A stretch of 49,686 nt of DNA from Spartobacteria bacterium (GCA_003169975.1 PNAA01000007.1:107267-156952), one strand, 5' to 3'; shown: positions 29,908-39,204, counted from the stretch's first letter. A program made the numbers and translations. The notes: a model not told the origin generated them from the sequence alone.

Positions 29908-30403
29908 AACTCACGGGCAACCGGTCGAGCACGTAGCGCGGGGGCGTCGTGGCTCGGTGAGTGTAGGCGCTTTCATTCATCTGACGGGAGAGATCGGGCC
30001 CGAGCCGGCGCGTCGGAAGCGACGAGCTAAGGGTGAAATAATCGGCCACTCGCTGGCTCGGCATTTGATCGATCACGCTTTCATTGGACGGGAGCGTGCT
30101 CGTATCGACCATCGCGTCGCCGGCGGATGACGGCGCCTGGTAGACCTTCACCGAAATGACTGCGGCGCAGACCAGGACCGCGGCCACCGCAGCCGGATAC
30201 GAGGTGAGCGACGGGATGTTTAACCGGAAAAGAGAATCGGAAAGTCGCTGCCAGAGAACGCTCCAGACCGGCTGACGCAAAAGCTCATCCCGCTGGCGGC
30301 GATGAAATTCGTGGAGGAAATTCTCGAAGTAACCGGGAGGCGGTTGCTCAAACTTTTTCAAGCGAAGCAATTTTCCGATTTCGTTTTCGTCGAAGTTGTC
30401 CAT
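29885..30403 (-). CDS. Single-pass membrane protein in the anti-sigma-factor position
   Basis: 172 residues from the ATG at 30403 (MDNFDENEIGKLLRLKKFEQ). The N-terminal 85 residues are cytoplasmic and contain PPPGYFENFLHEFHRRQRDE, a segment common in short verrucomicrobial proteins that follow sigma factors. One membrane helix follows (SYPAAVAAVLVCAAVISVKV), then a periplasmic tail of about 65 residues. A zinc-binding anti-sigma motif (H-x3-C-x2-C) is not present. It starts 14 bp after the ECF sigma stop and overlaps the HtrA-like gene. The anti-sigma role is inferred from position and topology only. Confidence 0.7.
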   Translation of the reverse strand: MDNFDENEIGKLLRLKKFEQPPPGYFENFLHEFHRRQRDELLRQPVWSVLWQRLSDSLFRLNIPSLTSYPAAVAAVLVCAAVISVKVYQAPSSAGDAMVDTSTLPSNESVIDQMPSQRVADYFTLSSSLPTRRLGPDLSRQMNESAYTHRATTPPRYVLDRLPVSYEPSFNF

Positions 30404-30416
30404 GTGGCGGCGAGTT

Positions 30417-31013
30417 CTAACCAACGGGGTTTTTACGGAATTCGTCCAGATAATTTTGCAGTTGGCGATTCGCGTAGAAGAGCCTCGATCGCACTGTTCC
30501 TTCAGAAACGCCGAGGATTTTACTGATCTCGGCGTGTGGCATTCCTTGAATGTGAAACATGGTGACGACGGCCCTGTGTTCATCAGACAGTTTCATCATC
30601 GCCTCGTTCAATCTTCGCTGGAGCTCGGCGAGGTCGGCTTCCCGCACCGGACTGCTCGTCGAGGTCAGCTCGATAAATTCCTTGTCGTTCTGGATGCTCA
30701 CGTCGACGTCGTCGAGGCTGAGGTGATAACGTCGGCCGCGCTTCTTGAGAAAATTGAGCGTCATGTTGACCGCGATCGTGTGGATCCAAGTGTAGAACGA
30801 CGACTTGCCGCGGAAGCCCTTGATCGCGCGGTAGGCCTTGGCGAAGACATCCTGCAGCATGTCGTTCGTGTCCTCGTGATTCGAGGTCATGTTGTAAATC
30901 AGGCCGTAAAGCCGCGGCGAATATTTCACCACGAGATCATCGAAGGCCGCAGCGTCGCCCGATTGGGCGCGCGCGACGAGCGCCTGATCGTCATCGGTTC
31001 GCGGTTGGTCCAT
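30417..31013 (-). CDS. ECF-type RNA polymerase sigma factor
   Basis: Extracytoplasmic-function sigma factor, about 198 residues from the ATG at 31013 (MDQPRTDDDQALVARAQSGD). Region 2 is clear (FDDLVVKYSPRLYGLIYNM, DMLQDVFAKAYRAIKGFRG, SFYTWIHTIAVNMTLNFLKK), as is region 4 (LSDEHRAVVTMFHIQGMPHA, ISKILGVSEGTVRSRLFYAN). The frame is open to 31106, but the longer start adds residues not expected for the family. It heads a minus-strand unit: sigma factor, anti-sigma-like membrane protein, dead HtrA-like protein, all within 0-25 bp of each other. Confidence 0.92.
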   Translation of the reverse strand: MDQPRTDDDQALVARAQSGDAAAFDDLVVKYSPRLYGLIYNMTSNHEDTNDMLQDVFAKAYRAIKGFRGKSSFYTWIHTIAVNMTLNFLKKRGRRYHLSLDDVDVSIQNDKEFIELTSTSSPVREADLAELQRRLNEAMMKLSDEHRAVVTMFHIQGMPHAEISKILGVSEGTVRSRLFYANRQLQNYLDEFRKNPVG

Positions 31014-31102
31014 CGCCTCCCGACTACGTTTAGCACGCGCGGGAGCACCCGACGATAGCAAATCGGTTAGGCGGCGGGGGGCCGGCAGCGCAACGGCAGG
31101 TA

Positions 31103-31807
31103 TCATCGGCGATCGCGCACCGAAAGGAGCCAGAGCAAGTTGCCGAGGGTGGCGACGAAAGCGGCGACGTAAGTCCAGGCGGCCGCGTTGAGAACCTTGT
31201 TCACGCCGATGGCTTCGTTGCCGGGCTGAATGATGCCCATTTGCTGCAGAATGATTTTGGCGCGATGCGAGGCGTCGAACTCGACCGGCAGCGTGATCAA
31301 TTGGAAAATGAGCAGCGCCAGATAGCAGTAGATGCCGATCGTGATCAGCCCAGTGATGTGGAAAAAGAGACCGCCGAAAATGGCGAAGGGCAGAATGCGC
31401 GAGGCAATCCCCGTGACCGGCACGATCGCCATGCGCGCCTTAAGCGGCGCGTAGGCTTTGGCGTGCTGGATGGCGTGGCCGGTCTCGTGCGCGGCGATGC
31501 CGAGCGCGGCGACCGATGGCGTGTTGTAGACATTGCTCGAGAGGCAGAGGCGCTTTTGCGTCGGATCGTAATGATCGCCGAGGTAGTCGTTGATCTCGAC
31601 TACATTGACGTCGCTAATATTGGCCGCCTGCAAGATCTCGCGGGCCGCTTCCGCGCCGGTGATGTTGGAACTCGCGCGCACCGCGCCCCATTTCTTGAAC
31701 GCACCGCTGACGCGAAATTGCGCCCACAAAGCGATCAGGAGCGGAATGCCGACGAGGATGAGATAATTCGACGAGAAAAGCCCGCCGTAAGCATAGGGTG
31801 CGTGCAT
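31103..31807 (-). CDS. Membrane zinc metallopeptidase of the YugP family
   Basis: 234 residues. A first membrane segment (YLILVGIPLLIALWAQF), then a soluble part with the zinc-binding motif AHETGHAIQH (HExxH) near residues 107-116, then further membrane helices (ILPFAIFGGLFFHITGLITI, IYCYLALLIFQLITLPVEFD) and a C-terminal helix (YVAAFVATLGNLLWLLSV). The EFDAS after the helices supplies the third ligand in this family. The role is probably membrane protein turnover; substrates are unknown. It stands upstream of the ECF sigma gene on the same strand, with about 90 bp between the reading frames if the sigma start at 31013 is right. Confidence 0.9.
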   Translation of the reverse strand: MHAPYAYGGLFSSNYLILVGIPLLIALWAQFRVSGAFKKWGAVRASSNITGAEAAREILQAANISDVNVVEINDYLGDHYDPTQKRLCLSSNVYNTPSVAALGIAAHETGHAIQHAKAYAPLKARMAIVPVTGIASRILPFAIFGGLFFHITGLITIGIYCYLALLIFQLITLPVEFDASHRAKIILQQMGIIQPGNEAIGVNKVLNAAAWTYVAAFVATLGNLLWLLSVRDRR

Positions 31808-31860
31808 CGATTAAATAAGAATCGTCTGTGGCTTAGACGCCTGAGCGCGTCGTTCGTTCA

Positions 31861-31953
31861 TTGTGGTGCGGTCGATGCTTCACTATGCGAAGCGCGGGTG
31901 TCGACTCTGCTATCACGCGGAAACCCGCGCCGCCCAGAGGGCGGCGTCTACAA
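31861..31953. repeat. Intergenic hairpin element ending in GTCTACAAC
   Basis: Contains TGCGAAGCGCG and a hairpin GCCGCCC-AGA-GGGCGGC, and ends GGCGTCTACAAC. The same layout and words (TGCGAAGCGCG, CCCAGAGGG, GGCGTCTACAAC) recur at 33157-33259, on the other side of the M24 peptidase gene. The complement of its CTACA end provides the TAG stop codon of that gene. Confidence 0.65.
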
Positions 31954-33078
31954 CTCCAGCCGATTTTCGCAGCGCGAAAGCATCCGAATCCCGCGGTTGG
32001 TGATGACGACCACATCTTCTGTCCGCGTCCCGCCGAGGCCGGGATAATACAGTCCAGGTTCCACGGTCAGAACCTGGCCGGGCTTGAAGACGGTCTTTTG
32101 GAAACGCGGGAACTCGTGAATCTCCAGGCCGAGCCCGTGACCGGTGCCGTGAAAAAATCCCGTCTGCCGGCCGTGGCGCACTTCGGTGGGATAGCCGCGG
32201 TCGGTGAAAAACTGTTTCACTTCCTTGTGCAGCTTGAGGCCATCGACCCCGGGCTTCATTTTTTTCAAGGCGAGGGCCTGCCCTTCGTTGACCGTTTCCC
32301 AAAGGCGGCGTTGCTCGTCGCTCGCGCGTCCGCGCACCACCGTTCTCGTTAGGTCGCCATAGTAACCGCTCGCCGCCGAGCGCGGAAAAATATCGATGAT
32401 GATGAGACTGTTCGCTTTCAGCGGGCCGTGACCGCGTTCATGCGGATCGCAGGCCTGGTCGCCTCCGGCGACGATCGTGTTGGCGGGCAAGCCTCCCGCG
32501 CGCAGAACAGCGGTGTCGATCTCGGCCCGCAAAATCTCGGAGGTCAGGACGGCGCCCGACCATTCCAATTTGTGCGCCTTGCCCGGCTTCGCTCGCTTGA
32601 GCACCTCGATGCCGCGTGCCATGCCGGCTTCCGTGATCTCGAGCGCCTTGCGCAGCAGGCGCAATTCCGGTTCTGCCTTGGTCTCGCGCCCCGGCCAGAA
32701 CAGGCCGTTCGTGGGCTGGAGCCGGATTTTTTTCGACTCGATTTCACGCGCCAGGCCGAGTGGGAAATTGGCCGGTACGACCGCCGAGCGCACTTTTCTT
32801 TTCATCAGGAAATGCGCCACGACCTTTTCATAGGCTGGCGCTTTGGCGCTCTTCCCTTGCACTTCTTTTTCAAACGCGCTGTAGGGCAAAATCTCGTCCG
32901 CCGCGGCTTGTTTGCGACCGCGATCGATCTCGAGATCGCTCAGCACGAGGGTGCGCCGGCCATTCTGCTCGAGGAAAATGAATGCATCGGGCGCGAAAAA
33001 ACGCGTCGCGTAAAGCATGTCGGGATCGTTCTCGCTCGCCGCCACGATCAAGCGCGGCTTAGGTGGATTTTTTTTCAT
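31948..33078 (-). CDS. M24-family metallopeptidase (Xaa-Pro aminopeptidase-like)
   Basis: 376 residues, pita-bread fold peptidase of the Xaa-Pro aminopeptidase/creatinase type. The metal ligands are in place: Asp in IIIDIFPRSAASGYYGDLTR (both aspartates), His in GFFHGTGHGLGLEIHEFP, Glu in LTVEPGLYYPGLGGTRTED. The N-terminal half is the less conserved creatinase-like domain. The open frame extends to 33483, but 33157-33259 is a repeat element, so the ATG at 33078 (MKKNPPKPRL) is chosen. The stop codon lies in the end of the repeat element at 31861-31953, so the last residues may have been altered by its insertion. Confidence 0.9.
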   Translation of the reverse strand: MKKNPPKPRLIVAASENDPDMLYATRFFAPDAFIFLEQNGRRTLVLSDLEIDRGRKQAAADEILPYSAFEKEVQGKSAKAPAYEKVVAHFLMKRKVRSAVVPANFPLGLAREIESKKIRLQPTNGLFWPGRETKAEPELRLLRKALEITEAGMARGIEVLKRAKPGKAHKLEWSGAVLTSEILRAEIDTAVLRAGGLPANTIVAGGDQACDPHERGHGPLKANSLIIIDIFPRSAASGYYGDLTRTVVRGRASDEQRRLWETVNEGQALALKKMKPGVDGLKLHKEVKQFFTDRGYPTEVRHGRQTGFFHGTGHGLGLEIHEFPRFQKTVFKPGQVLTVEPGLYYPGLGGTRTEDVVVITNRGIRMLSRCENRLEL

Positions 33079-33156
33079 ATCGAGATCGATTCTACTCGGT
33101 TCCTCGAACTGGTGCGTCCAAAATATTTTCCGCGCGCCGGTTGTCTTGCGGCCAAT

Positions 33157-33259
33157 GTAGACGCTCCGCTCTGCGAAGCGCGAGCTGCGCGTCAATTGAC
33201 TCGAACGCCAGTCTGCGGCAATGCGCAGACTCGCGCGTCCCAGAGGGACGGCGTCTACA
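33157..33259. repeat. Intergenic element with TGTAGACGC/GCGTCTACA ends
   Basis: Perfect 9-bp terminal inverted repeats TGTAGACGC (33157-33165) and GCGTCTACA (33251-33259) around about 85 bp that include TGCGAAGCGCG and the hairpin AGTCTGCGGCAATGCGCAGACT. It is the same type as the element at 31861-31953. The two elements bracket the M24 peptidase gene. Confidence 0.75.
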
Positions 33260-33283
33260 ACAGCTGTCCCTCGAACGTCCGCA

Positions 33284-36200
33284 CTAGTTTCTTCGCACTT
33301 CCAGTTGGCGGCGCAAGATCCAGTGCAGGAACAAGAGCAAGCCGAGGCTCGATCCGACGAGCACGGCGGTGTTGAACGTGAAGACGCTGACGGTGGCGCC
33401 GTAATAGCGCTTCTGCGCACCGAAGAAAACGTTCGGCTTGCCGCCGCGGCGGTAATCGTTTTGCTCCATCTCCGCGTTTGCAATCAAGTCGGAAACTTTT
33501 TGATTCACGAAAAGTTCTTCGGCGGTAATCGGACCGTTCGCGTTCTGGAAGGCGGCGCGATGGAAGGACATTTTGCCGTTCAGGATGCGGTCGATCAGGG
33601 CGAGGTACTGATTGAGTTCGCGCGGGGTGCGGGCCTCGAGGCCCGAGAGTACGGCGAGCGTCTCTTTCAGGTCGTCGAGCCTTTTCGAATCGCCGGGTTG
33701 TCCCTCGTGCCGGGCGACAATCGCGTCGATCTGCCGCTGCGCATCGTCCTGGCGTCGGGTGAGGGGATTCAATTTCGCCTGCGCCACGATCAGCTCTTCG
33801 TAAGACCAGCGCATCGCGACAAATTCACAGACGAAGGGCACCTGCAGGCGGCTGTCCAATTTCTTCGTTTCATCGCGATCGGGATGTTCGTGGAACCAGC
33901 GGGTGAAAGTGTAAACCAGTCCGAGGTTGCGGTTCATGTCCTCGTATTTGATCAGCGCGCCACCCATGATGATCTGCGGAATGAGGACCAGGGGCACGAT
34001 GTTCGCCGCCGTCTTCGGGTCCGCCACGAGCGAGGAGACGACCAGGCCTAACGACACCCCGCTCATCGCCGTCATGAAGACGACCGCGAGGTCGGGCCAG
34101 AACATCCCGCGGATCTCGAGGATGTAGTTGCCGATCAGGACGAAGAGGATGCATTGCACAAGGGCAAACACGCCTAACGAGACCGTCTTGGAGAAAACGT
34201 AATAGGTCAGCCGGACATTCAGATTCCGTTCGCGCTGGAGAACGGCGCGGTCGCGGATGATGTCGTCCGCGCTGTTCGTCAGGCCGAGGAACATGGCGAC
34301 GATCAGGGTGAGGAAAAGAAAGGTCGGAATGTGATAAGCCGAGGCGAAATCGTAGCGGCCACTGTCGGAATAGCGCAGGATGGTCGCGATGAGAAGCGCG
34401 AGGACCGGCGCGACGCCGATCGTGATGATAAGGTTCGCGCGATTGCGCAACTTGCTGATGAAGGCGCGGTGCAAGAGGGTGCGCAACTGCGTCCATTCGT
34501 CGTGCCAGCGAATCAGTTCGCGCGCCTTTTGCGGCGGAGCCGGCGGGAGGGGCAGCACCGGATCGCGCCGCAGTGGGACTTGCTTGACGTCCTGGATCAG
34601 GCGAAACGCCTCATATTTGTCGCGCCAAAACTCCGGGGAATAGCGCCGTGCCGGCATCAGCTGTCCGCGATTATTTTCCTCGTAGATAATGTCCCCGCTC
34701 AGATCGCGCAGGGGCGTCTCGAGGACATCGAAAATAAACTCCGGGCGGGTCGTCCCGCAGGCGGCGCAGGCGCCGAGGTCGGCCCCGAATTGATGCTGAT
34801 GTTCCGCTTCCGCGAAGTAGCGCAACATGTCGCTCGGTGTGCCGAAGAAAACGAGCCGGCCTCCCTTGTCGAGCAGGATGGCCTTGTGAAACATCTGGAA
34901 AATCTTCGAGCTCGGCTGGTGGATGGTGACGACGATGATTTTGTTGTGCGCCATCCCGCGGATGATCTCGATGACGTGCTCGGAGTCCTTGGAGGACAAC
35001 CCGGAGGTCGGTTCGTCGAAGAGGTAAACGTCGGCCGAGCCGATCATATCGAGGCCGATGTTGAGACGTTTTCGTTCGCCGCCGCTCAGAGTCTTTTTTA
35101 CCGGGCTGCCGACGATGCTGTCGCGCCGTTCGCTCAGGCCGAGCTCGATGAGCTTGGCTTCGAGTCGCCGGGTGCGGTCGCGCCGTGAAAGGTGCGGGGA
35201 GCGGATCGCGGCCGCGAACTGCAGGTTTTCCCCGATCGTTAGGTGCTCGTCGAAGGCGTCGTCCTGCGGGATGTAACTGACGTAACGTTTCAGCGTGTCG
35301 AGGCTATCGTAGAGTGGCTGGCCGTTGAGCAGGATCTGCCCGCGAGACGGTTGCAGTTGCCCGCCGAGCACGCGCATGAGGGTACTTTTGCCGCAACCGC
35401 TCGCGCCCATCACGCAGACGAGCTCGCCGCGATTAAGCGCGAAGCTGATGCCTTCGAGCGCGACCTCGCTGTTGCTGAAGCGGTGATTGACGTCAACCAC
35501 CTCGAGGCTGCGGATGATGTTGCGCTCTTCCTCGATGATGCGTTCCGAAAAATCGCAACGCAGGAATTGACCGACATCAATGCGGATGGTGTCCCCATCG
35601 GTGAGGGGGGCGGTCGTCCGGACCGCGACATCGCCGACCATGATCGGGCGATCCGCTTCGAGCACTTCGAGAACGCCGATGCGTTTGTCGTAATCGCAGG
35701 AAATTTTCAGGAGCACATCGCCGGCCGTGCCGGGCGAAAGCAGGATGTCGTCCTCTTCGAGCAAGCTCGGATTGTTCGAGACAAGATATTCGGACTTGGA
35801 GGCTTTGAGTTGAAAGCGCCCGCCCATCGCCCGCGCCCGGCGCCGCAGATCAAGGAGATCCATCTCAGTGTCGTTGTGGAATACGATGCGATCATCCAAC
35901 GACGCCTCGACCTGGGTGTTGGCATTGAGCTTGACTCCATTGAGCGTCGCCCGGACGTCGCGCAGGGCCTTGACGCGCACGGTGAGACCGAAGGTCACTT
36001 CGAGCGAGCTTTCGCGCGTCCGCGAGCGCTCCAGCTCCACCTCGTCGGAGTCCTTGTTCACCCGCACAAAAATTTGCGGAAGCGAAACATTCTTCTTCGC
36101 GTTGAAGTAAGTCGCGAGATCCTGGAACGAAAGCACGTAGTCACCGATGAGGATGCGCTGCCCGGGATAAATCCGGCAGAAACCTCCGCGCTCGAGCGGC

Positions 36201-36895
36201 CGGCCGCGGACGGAAACCGCCTGGGTGCTGTAGTTCTTGAGCAGGATCAGATCGTGGTAGCGAAAAGCGAGCAGCCGCTCGTTGCCAAAAAGACTCTTCA
36301 AGATGACGTCGGACTGGCCGTTGCCGCCGAAGGAAACGGCCTCGAGCGGCGAGGCGCCGCGCTGATAAACCGCCTGGTCGGAATCCTCCGAGGCGTTGAG
36401 CTGATAGACGATATCGATCGCCTGCGCGGCCATCCCGAGTTGCGACATGAAAGAGTAAAAAGCGACGACCTGCTCCTGTTTGAGGCCGGCCTGTGAAATC
36501 AGGTCATAGAGTTGCACGCCGAGCATGATCTTGCGGTCGGCGCTCAAGGAGGCGGCGAGCTTTTGCGCCATCGCCGAGAGATCCTGTTGCTCGTAGAGCG
36601 CCTGCCGGAAGAGCATGCGCAGCTCGGAGTAAACGGCCTCCGGATAATCGTAACGGAGGAAGCCCAGGCTGGAGTCGATCTCTTCTTCGAGGAGAACCCC
36701 ATCGGCTTTGGAGAAGCTGGCGAGCACCTGGATGAGGAGCGGGAGCAGGTTCGGTCCCTCGGCCACGCTGCGCGGTTTGCGCAGGGCGCGCCGCATCCAG
36801 AGCCGGCCGCGCCGCCGCAGCCGGTAGGCAAACGGGGTCATGCGCTGGACCGCGCGATCGATCTTATCTGCGAAGGTGGAAACCGATTCCGACAT
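33284..36895 (-). CDS. Large ABCG-type ABC transporter with TerB-like and FHA-like N-terminal regions
   Basis: About 1203 residues from the ATG at 36895 (MSESVSTFADKIDRAV); the open frame reaches 37021 but the extra part overlaps the control region shared with ftsH. Residues about 50-155 look like a TerB-type helical domain (LIQVLASFSKADGVLLEEEI). Two FHA-like or strand-rich regions follow (RIYPGQRILIGDYVL; PLTDGDTIRIDVGQFLRCDF). An ABCG/White-type ATPase begins near 480: Walker A GASGCGKST, signature LSGGERKR, Walker B VYLFDEPTSGL, H-loop VTIHQPSS. A C-terminal ABC2-type membrane domain spans about 810-1200 (LIITIGVAPVLALLIATI, ILFVLIGNYILEI). ATPase-permease fusions with FHA domains are known in cyanobacteria; substrate unknown. 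Divergent from ftsH. Confidence 0.87.
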   Translation of the reverse strand: MSESVSTFADKIDRAVQRMTPFAYRLRRRGRLWMRRALRKPRSVAEGPNLLPLLIQVLASFSKADGVLLEEEIDSSLGFLRYDYPEAVYSELRMLFRQALYEQQDLSAMAQKLAASLSADRKIMLGVQLYDLISQAGLKQEQVVAFYSFMSQLGMAAQAIDIVYQLNASEDSDQAVYQRGASPLEAVSFGGNGQSDVILKSLFGNERLLAFRYHDLILLKNYSTQAVSVRGRPLERGGFCRIYPGQRILIGDYVLSFQDLATYFNAKKNVSLPQIFVRVNKDSDEVELERSRTRESSLEVTFGLTVRVKALRDVRATLNGVKLNANTQVEASLDDRIVFHNDTEMDLLDLRRRARAMGGRFQLKASKSEYLVSNNPSLLEEDDILLSPGTAGDVLLKISCDYDKRIGVLEVLEADRPIMVGDVAVRTTAPLTDGDTIRIDVGQFLRCDFSERIIEEERNIIRSLEVVDVNHRFSNSEVALEGISFALNRGELVCVMGASGCGKSTLMRVLGGQLQPSRGQILLNGQPLYDSLDTLKRYVSYIPQDDAFDEHLTIGENLQFAAAIRSPHLSRRDRTRRLEAKLIELGLSERRDSIVGSPVKKTLSGGERKRLNIGLDMIGSADVYLFDEPTSGLSSKDSEHVIEIIRGMAHNKIIVVTIHQPSSKIFQMFHKAILLDKGGRLVFFGTPSDMLRYFAEAEHQHQFGADLGACAACGTTRPEFIFDVLETPLRDLSGDIIYEENNRGQLMPARRYSPEFWRDKYEAFRLIQDVKQVPLRRDPVLPLPPAPPQKARELIRWHDEWTQLRTLLHRAFISKLRNRANLIITIGVAPVLALLIATILRYSDSGRYDFASAYHIPTFLFLTLIVAMFLGLTNSADDIIRDRAVLQRERNLNVRLTYYVFSKTVSLGVFALVQCILFVLIGNYILEIRGMFWPDLAVVFMTAMSGVSLGLVVSSLVADPKTAANIVPLVLIPQIIMGGALIKYEDMNRNLGLVYTFTRWFHEHPDRDETKKLDSRLQVPFVCEFVAMRWSYEELIVAQAKLNPLTRRQDDAQRQIDAIVARHEGQPGDSKRLDDLKETLAVLSGLEARTPRELNQYLALIDRILNGKMSFHRAAFQNANGPITAEELFVNQKVSDLIANAEMEQNDYRRGGKPNVFFGAQKRYYGATVSVFTFNTAVLVGSSLGLLLFLHWILRRQLEVRRN

Positions 36896-37026
36896 GAAAT
36901 TTACCGGGCCCAGATTACGTCCGAGCGGCGACCGGTGCAATGCGGCGGCCCGGGTCCTGCTCTTTTGCATTGGCCGAGGCTTCATGATAGTTTCGCGCTC
37001 GCGCCTTTCCAAACGCTGCATCTCCT

Positions 37027-39066
37027 ATGGCCCAGCCCGAACGAAATTCCCAAAAAGACAACAAAAGGGGCGGCGACCCCAACTTTAACTGGCGCGGCGT
37101 CGTCCTCTTCGCCATCGCCTTTGCCTTAATCGGCCTGGCGTTGCTCTTCCGGGGCGGGACCGGTTACGGCACCGAGGAAGACGTGCCCTACAATCGCTTC
37201 CTCGAGCTGGTCGAACATAAGCAGATTGTGAACGACCCGAAATTTCCGCTCCACCTCGTCGTCGAGGATGGCCGGCCGACGCAGACCATCCGCGGTGCTT
37301 ATTCCAGGCCGGGGGTCGGCAATGCCCCGCCCCAGCAGGTGCCATTTCGGACGACGATCTATCTGAATTTTACCACTGACTTGCAGGAGAAATTGGCCGC
37401 CGCCCATGTGCCGATCGCGATCAAGACCGAGTCGAACGTCCTCGCACAAGCGGTCATCGGCTTCGTCCCGATCGCCCTTTTCCTGCTCATTCTCTATTTT
37501 CTTTTCCGCCAGCAAATCCGCATGGCGGGCAAAGGCGCGCTCAACTTTGGCAAATCGAAGGCGCGCATGCTCGCGCGGGACAAGAACAAGATCACCTTCA
37601 AGGACGTCGCTGGCGTCGAGGAAGCGAAGGACGAAGTGCAGGAGCTGGTCGAGTTTCTGCGTGATCCCAAGAAGTTTCAGAAACTCGGCGGCCGCATCCC
37701 GAAGGGCGTGCTCCTGGTCGGTCCTCCCGGCACCGGTAAGACGCTCATCGCTCGGGCGATCGCGGGCGAAGCGGATGTGCCGTTCTTTTCCATTAGCGGC
37801 TCGGATTTTGTCGAGATGTTCGTCGGCGTCGGCGCGAGCCGCGTGCGCGACATGTTTGAGCAGGGCAAGAAATCGGCCCCCTGCATTATTTTCATCGACG
37901 AAATCGACGCGGTCGGTCGCCATCGCGGCCATGGCGTCGGCGGCGGTCACGACGAGCGCGAGCAAACGCTCAATGCGTTGCTCGTCGAGATGGACGGCTT
38001 CGACACGCAGGAAGGCGTCATCATCATCGCAGCCACCAATCGTCCCGACGTGCTCGATCCGGCGCTCTTGCGTCCGGGCCGTTTCGATCGCCAGATCACG
38101 GTCAATCTTCCCGACGTGAAAGGCCGCGAGGAAATCCTGCGCGTCCATTCCAAGAAAGTGAAACTCGCCGAAGGCGTCGACCTCGCCGTCGTCGCGCGCG
38201 GCACGCCCGGTTACTCCGGCGCGGAGCTGGCCAACGTGATCAACGAAGCGGCGCTCCTCGCCGCGCGACGCGGTCTGAAGGGCATCACCCTCGCCGAGCT
38301 CGAAGAAAGCCGGGATAAAGTTCGTTGGGGCAAGGAACGTCGCAGCCTCGCGTTAAGCGAAAAGGAAAAGACCAACACCGCCTATCACGAAGCCGGGCAC
38401 GCGCTTCTGCTCGAGCTTTTGGAATTTACCGAGCCCCTGCACAAGGTCACGATTATCCCGCGCGGCCCGTCGTTAGGTTCGACCATGTGGCTCCCGCTCG
38501 AGGATAAATATACCCAGCGCCGCAAGGAGTTGCTCGACGACCTCGTCGTCGGCATGGGCGGCCGGGTCGCGGAGGAAATTGTTTTTGGCGACGTGACTAG
38601 CGGCGCGCGCGGCGACATCCAGATGGCGACGCGGCTCGCGCGCAAGATGGTTTGCGAATGGGGCATGAGCGACAAGATGGGGATGGTCGAATACGGCGAG
38701 CACGAAGATTATGTCTTCCTCGGTCGCGACATCTCGCGGGCCCGCGATTACAGCGAAGCCACCGCCGAGCAGATCGACCAGGAAGTGCGCAAGTTGGTCG
38801 ATGACGCCTACGCCCGCGCGAAGGAAATTCTGTTGGCCAACCGCGAAAAACTCGAAGTCATCGCCAAGGCCCTGCTCGAATACGAGACGCTCGACGGCGT
38901 GCAGATTCGCGAAATCATCGAGCACGGCCGGCTGATCAATCCGCCGCCCGGGCCGCCGCCTCCTGCCGGCTCCAAGCTCGCGCCGGAGAAGCCGCCCAAG
39001 CAGATCGTCGTCGCGCCCGACGTGGCGCCGCCGCTGGGTGGCGGCCTGAGCGGCGCGCCAGCCTAG
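37027..39066 (+). CDS. ftsH: ATP-dependent zinc metalloprotease FtsH
   Basis: Membrane-anchored AAA+ protease that degrades membrane and regulatory proteins. 679 residues: first membrane helix ([18 protein letters not shown]), a periplasmic domain, second helix ([19 protein letters not shown]), AAA module with Walker A GPPGTGKT near residue 231, Walker [14 protein letters not shown], and RPGRFDRQI, then the peptidase with HEAGH near residue 454. The aromatic pore residue is in [19 protein letters not shown]. The tail is Pro-rich ([20 protein letters not shown]). It starts 131 bp from the divergent ABC transporter start. Confidence 0.97.
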   Translation: MAQPERNSQKDNKRGGDPNFNWRGVVLFAIAFALIGLALLFRGGTGYGTEEDVPYNRFLELVEHKQIVNDPKFPLHLVVEDGRPTQTIRGAYSRPGVGNAPPQQVPFRTTIYLNFTTDLQEKLAAAHVPIAIKTESNVLAQAVIGFVPIALFLLILYFLFRQQIRMAGKGALNFGKSKARMLARDKNKITFKDVAGVEEAKDEVQELVEFLRDPKKFQKLGGRIPKGVLLVGPPGTGKTLIARAIAGEADVPFFSISGSDFVEMFVGVGASRVRDMFEQGKKSAPCIIFIDEIDAVGRHRGHGVGGGHDEREQTLNALLVEMDGFDTQEGVIIIAATNRPDVLDPALLRPGRFDRQITVNLPDVKGREEILRVHSKKVKLAEGVDLAVVARGTPGYSGAELANVINEAALLAARRGLKGITLAELEESRDKVRWGKERRSLALSEKEKTNTAYHEAGHALLLELLEFTEPLHKVTIIPRGPSLGSTMWLPLEDKYTQRRKELLDDLVVGMGGRVAEEIVFGDVTSGARGDIQMATRLARKMVCEWGMSDKMGMVEYGEHEDYVFLGRDISRARDYSEATAEQIDQEVRKLVDDAYARAKEILLANREKLEVIAKALLEYETLDGVQIREIIEHGRLINPPPGPPPPAGSKLAPEKPPKQIVVAPDVAPPLGGGLSGAPA

Positions 39067-39084
39067 CGGGGGCCAAGCTCTTGT

Positions 39085-39107
39085 AGGGCGGGCGCTCCGC
39101 CTGCCCT
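39085..39107. terminator. Hairpin downstream of ftsH
   Basis: AGGGCGGGCG (39085-39094) pairs with CGCCTGCCCT (39098-39107) over ten base pairs with a three-base loop, 18 bp after the ftsH stop. No T-run follows, so it could be a mRNA-stabilising hairpin rather than a Rho-independent terminator. It is preceded by TGT, so it too begins like the TGTAG-ended elements. Confidence 0.5.
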
Positions 39108-39135
39108 GTCTCACTTCGGCCGCGATTCCGTAATT

Positions 39136-39204
39136 ACCAGGAAAGACGCGAAGGAAGCGGGAGTTAAAGTTATGACTCTTCGTGTCCCTCGCGTTCTTCG
39201 TGGT
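39136..39204. repeat. Imperfect inverted repeat with GACGCGAAGGAA-type arms
   Basis: ACCAGGAAAGACGCGAAGGA (39136-39155 and on to 39160) and CGTGTCCCTCGCGTTCTTCG (39181-39200 and on to 39204) are imperfect inverted copies around a 20-bp A/T-rich loop. It lies in the 256-bp gap between ftsH and the PATR gene. Nothing else was recognised in that gap. Confidence 0.5.

Noticed and set aside
35243-36496. 417-residue open frame opposite the ABC transporter
   Set aside because: Antisense shadow of a strongly conserved ATPase gene.
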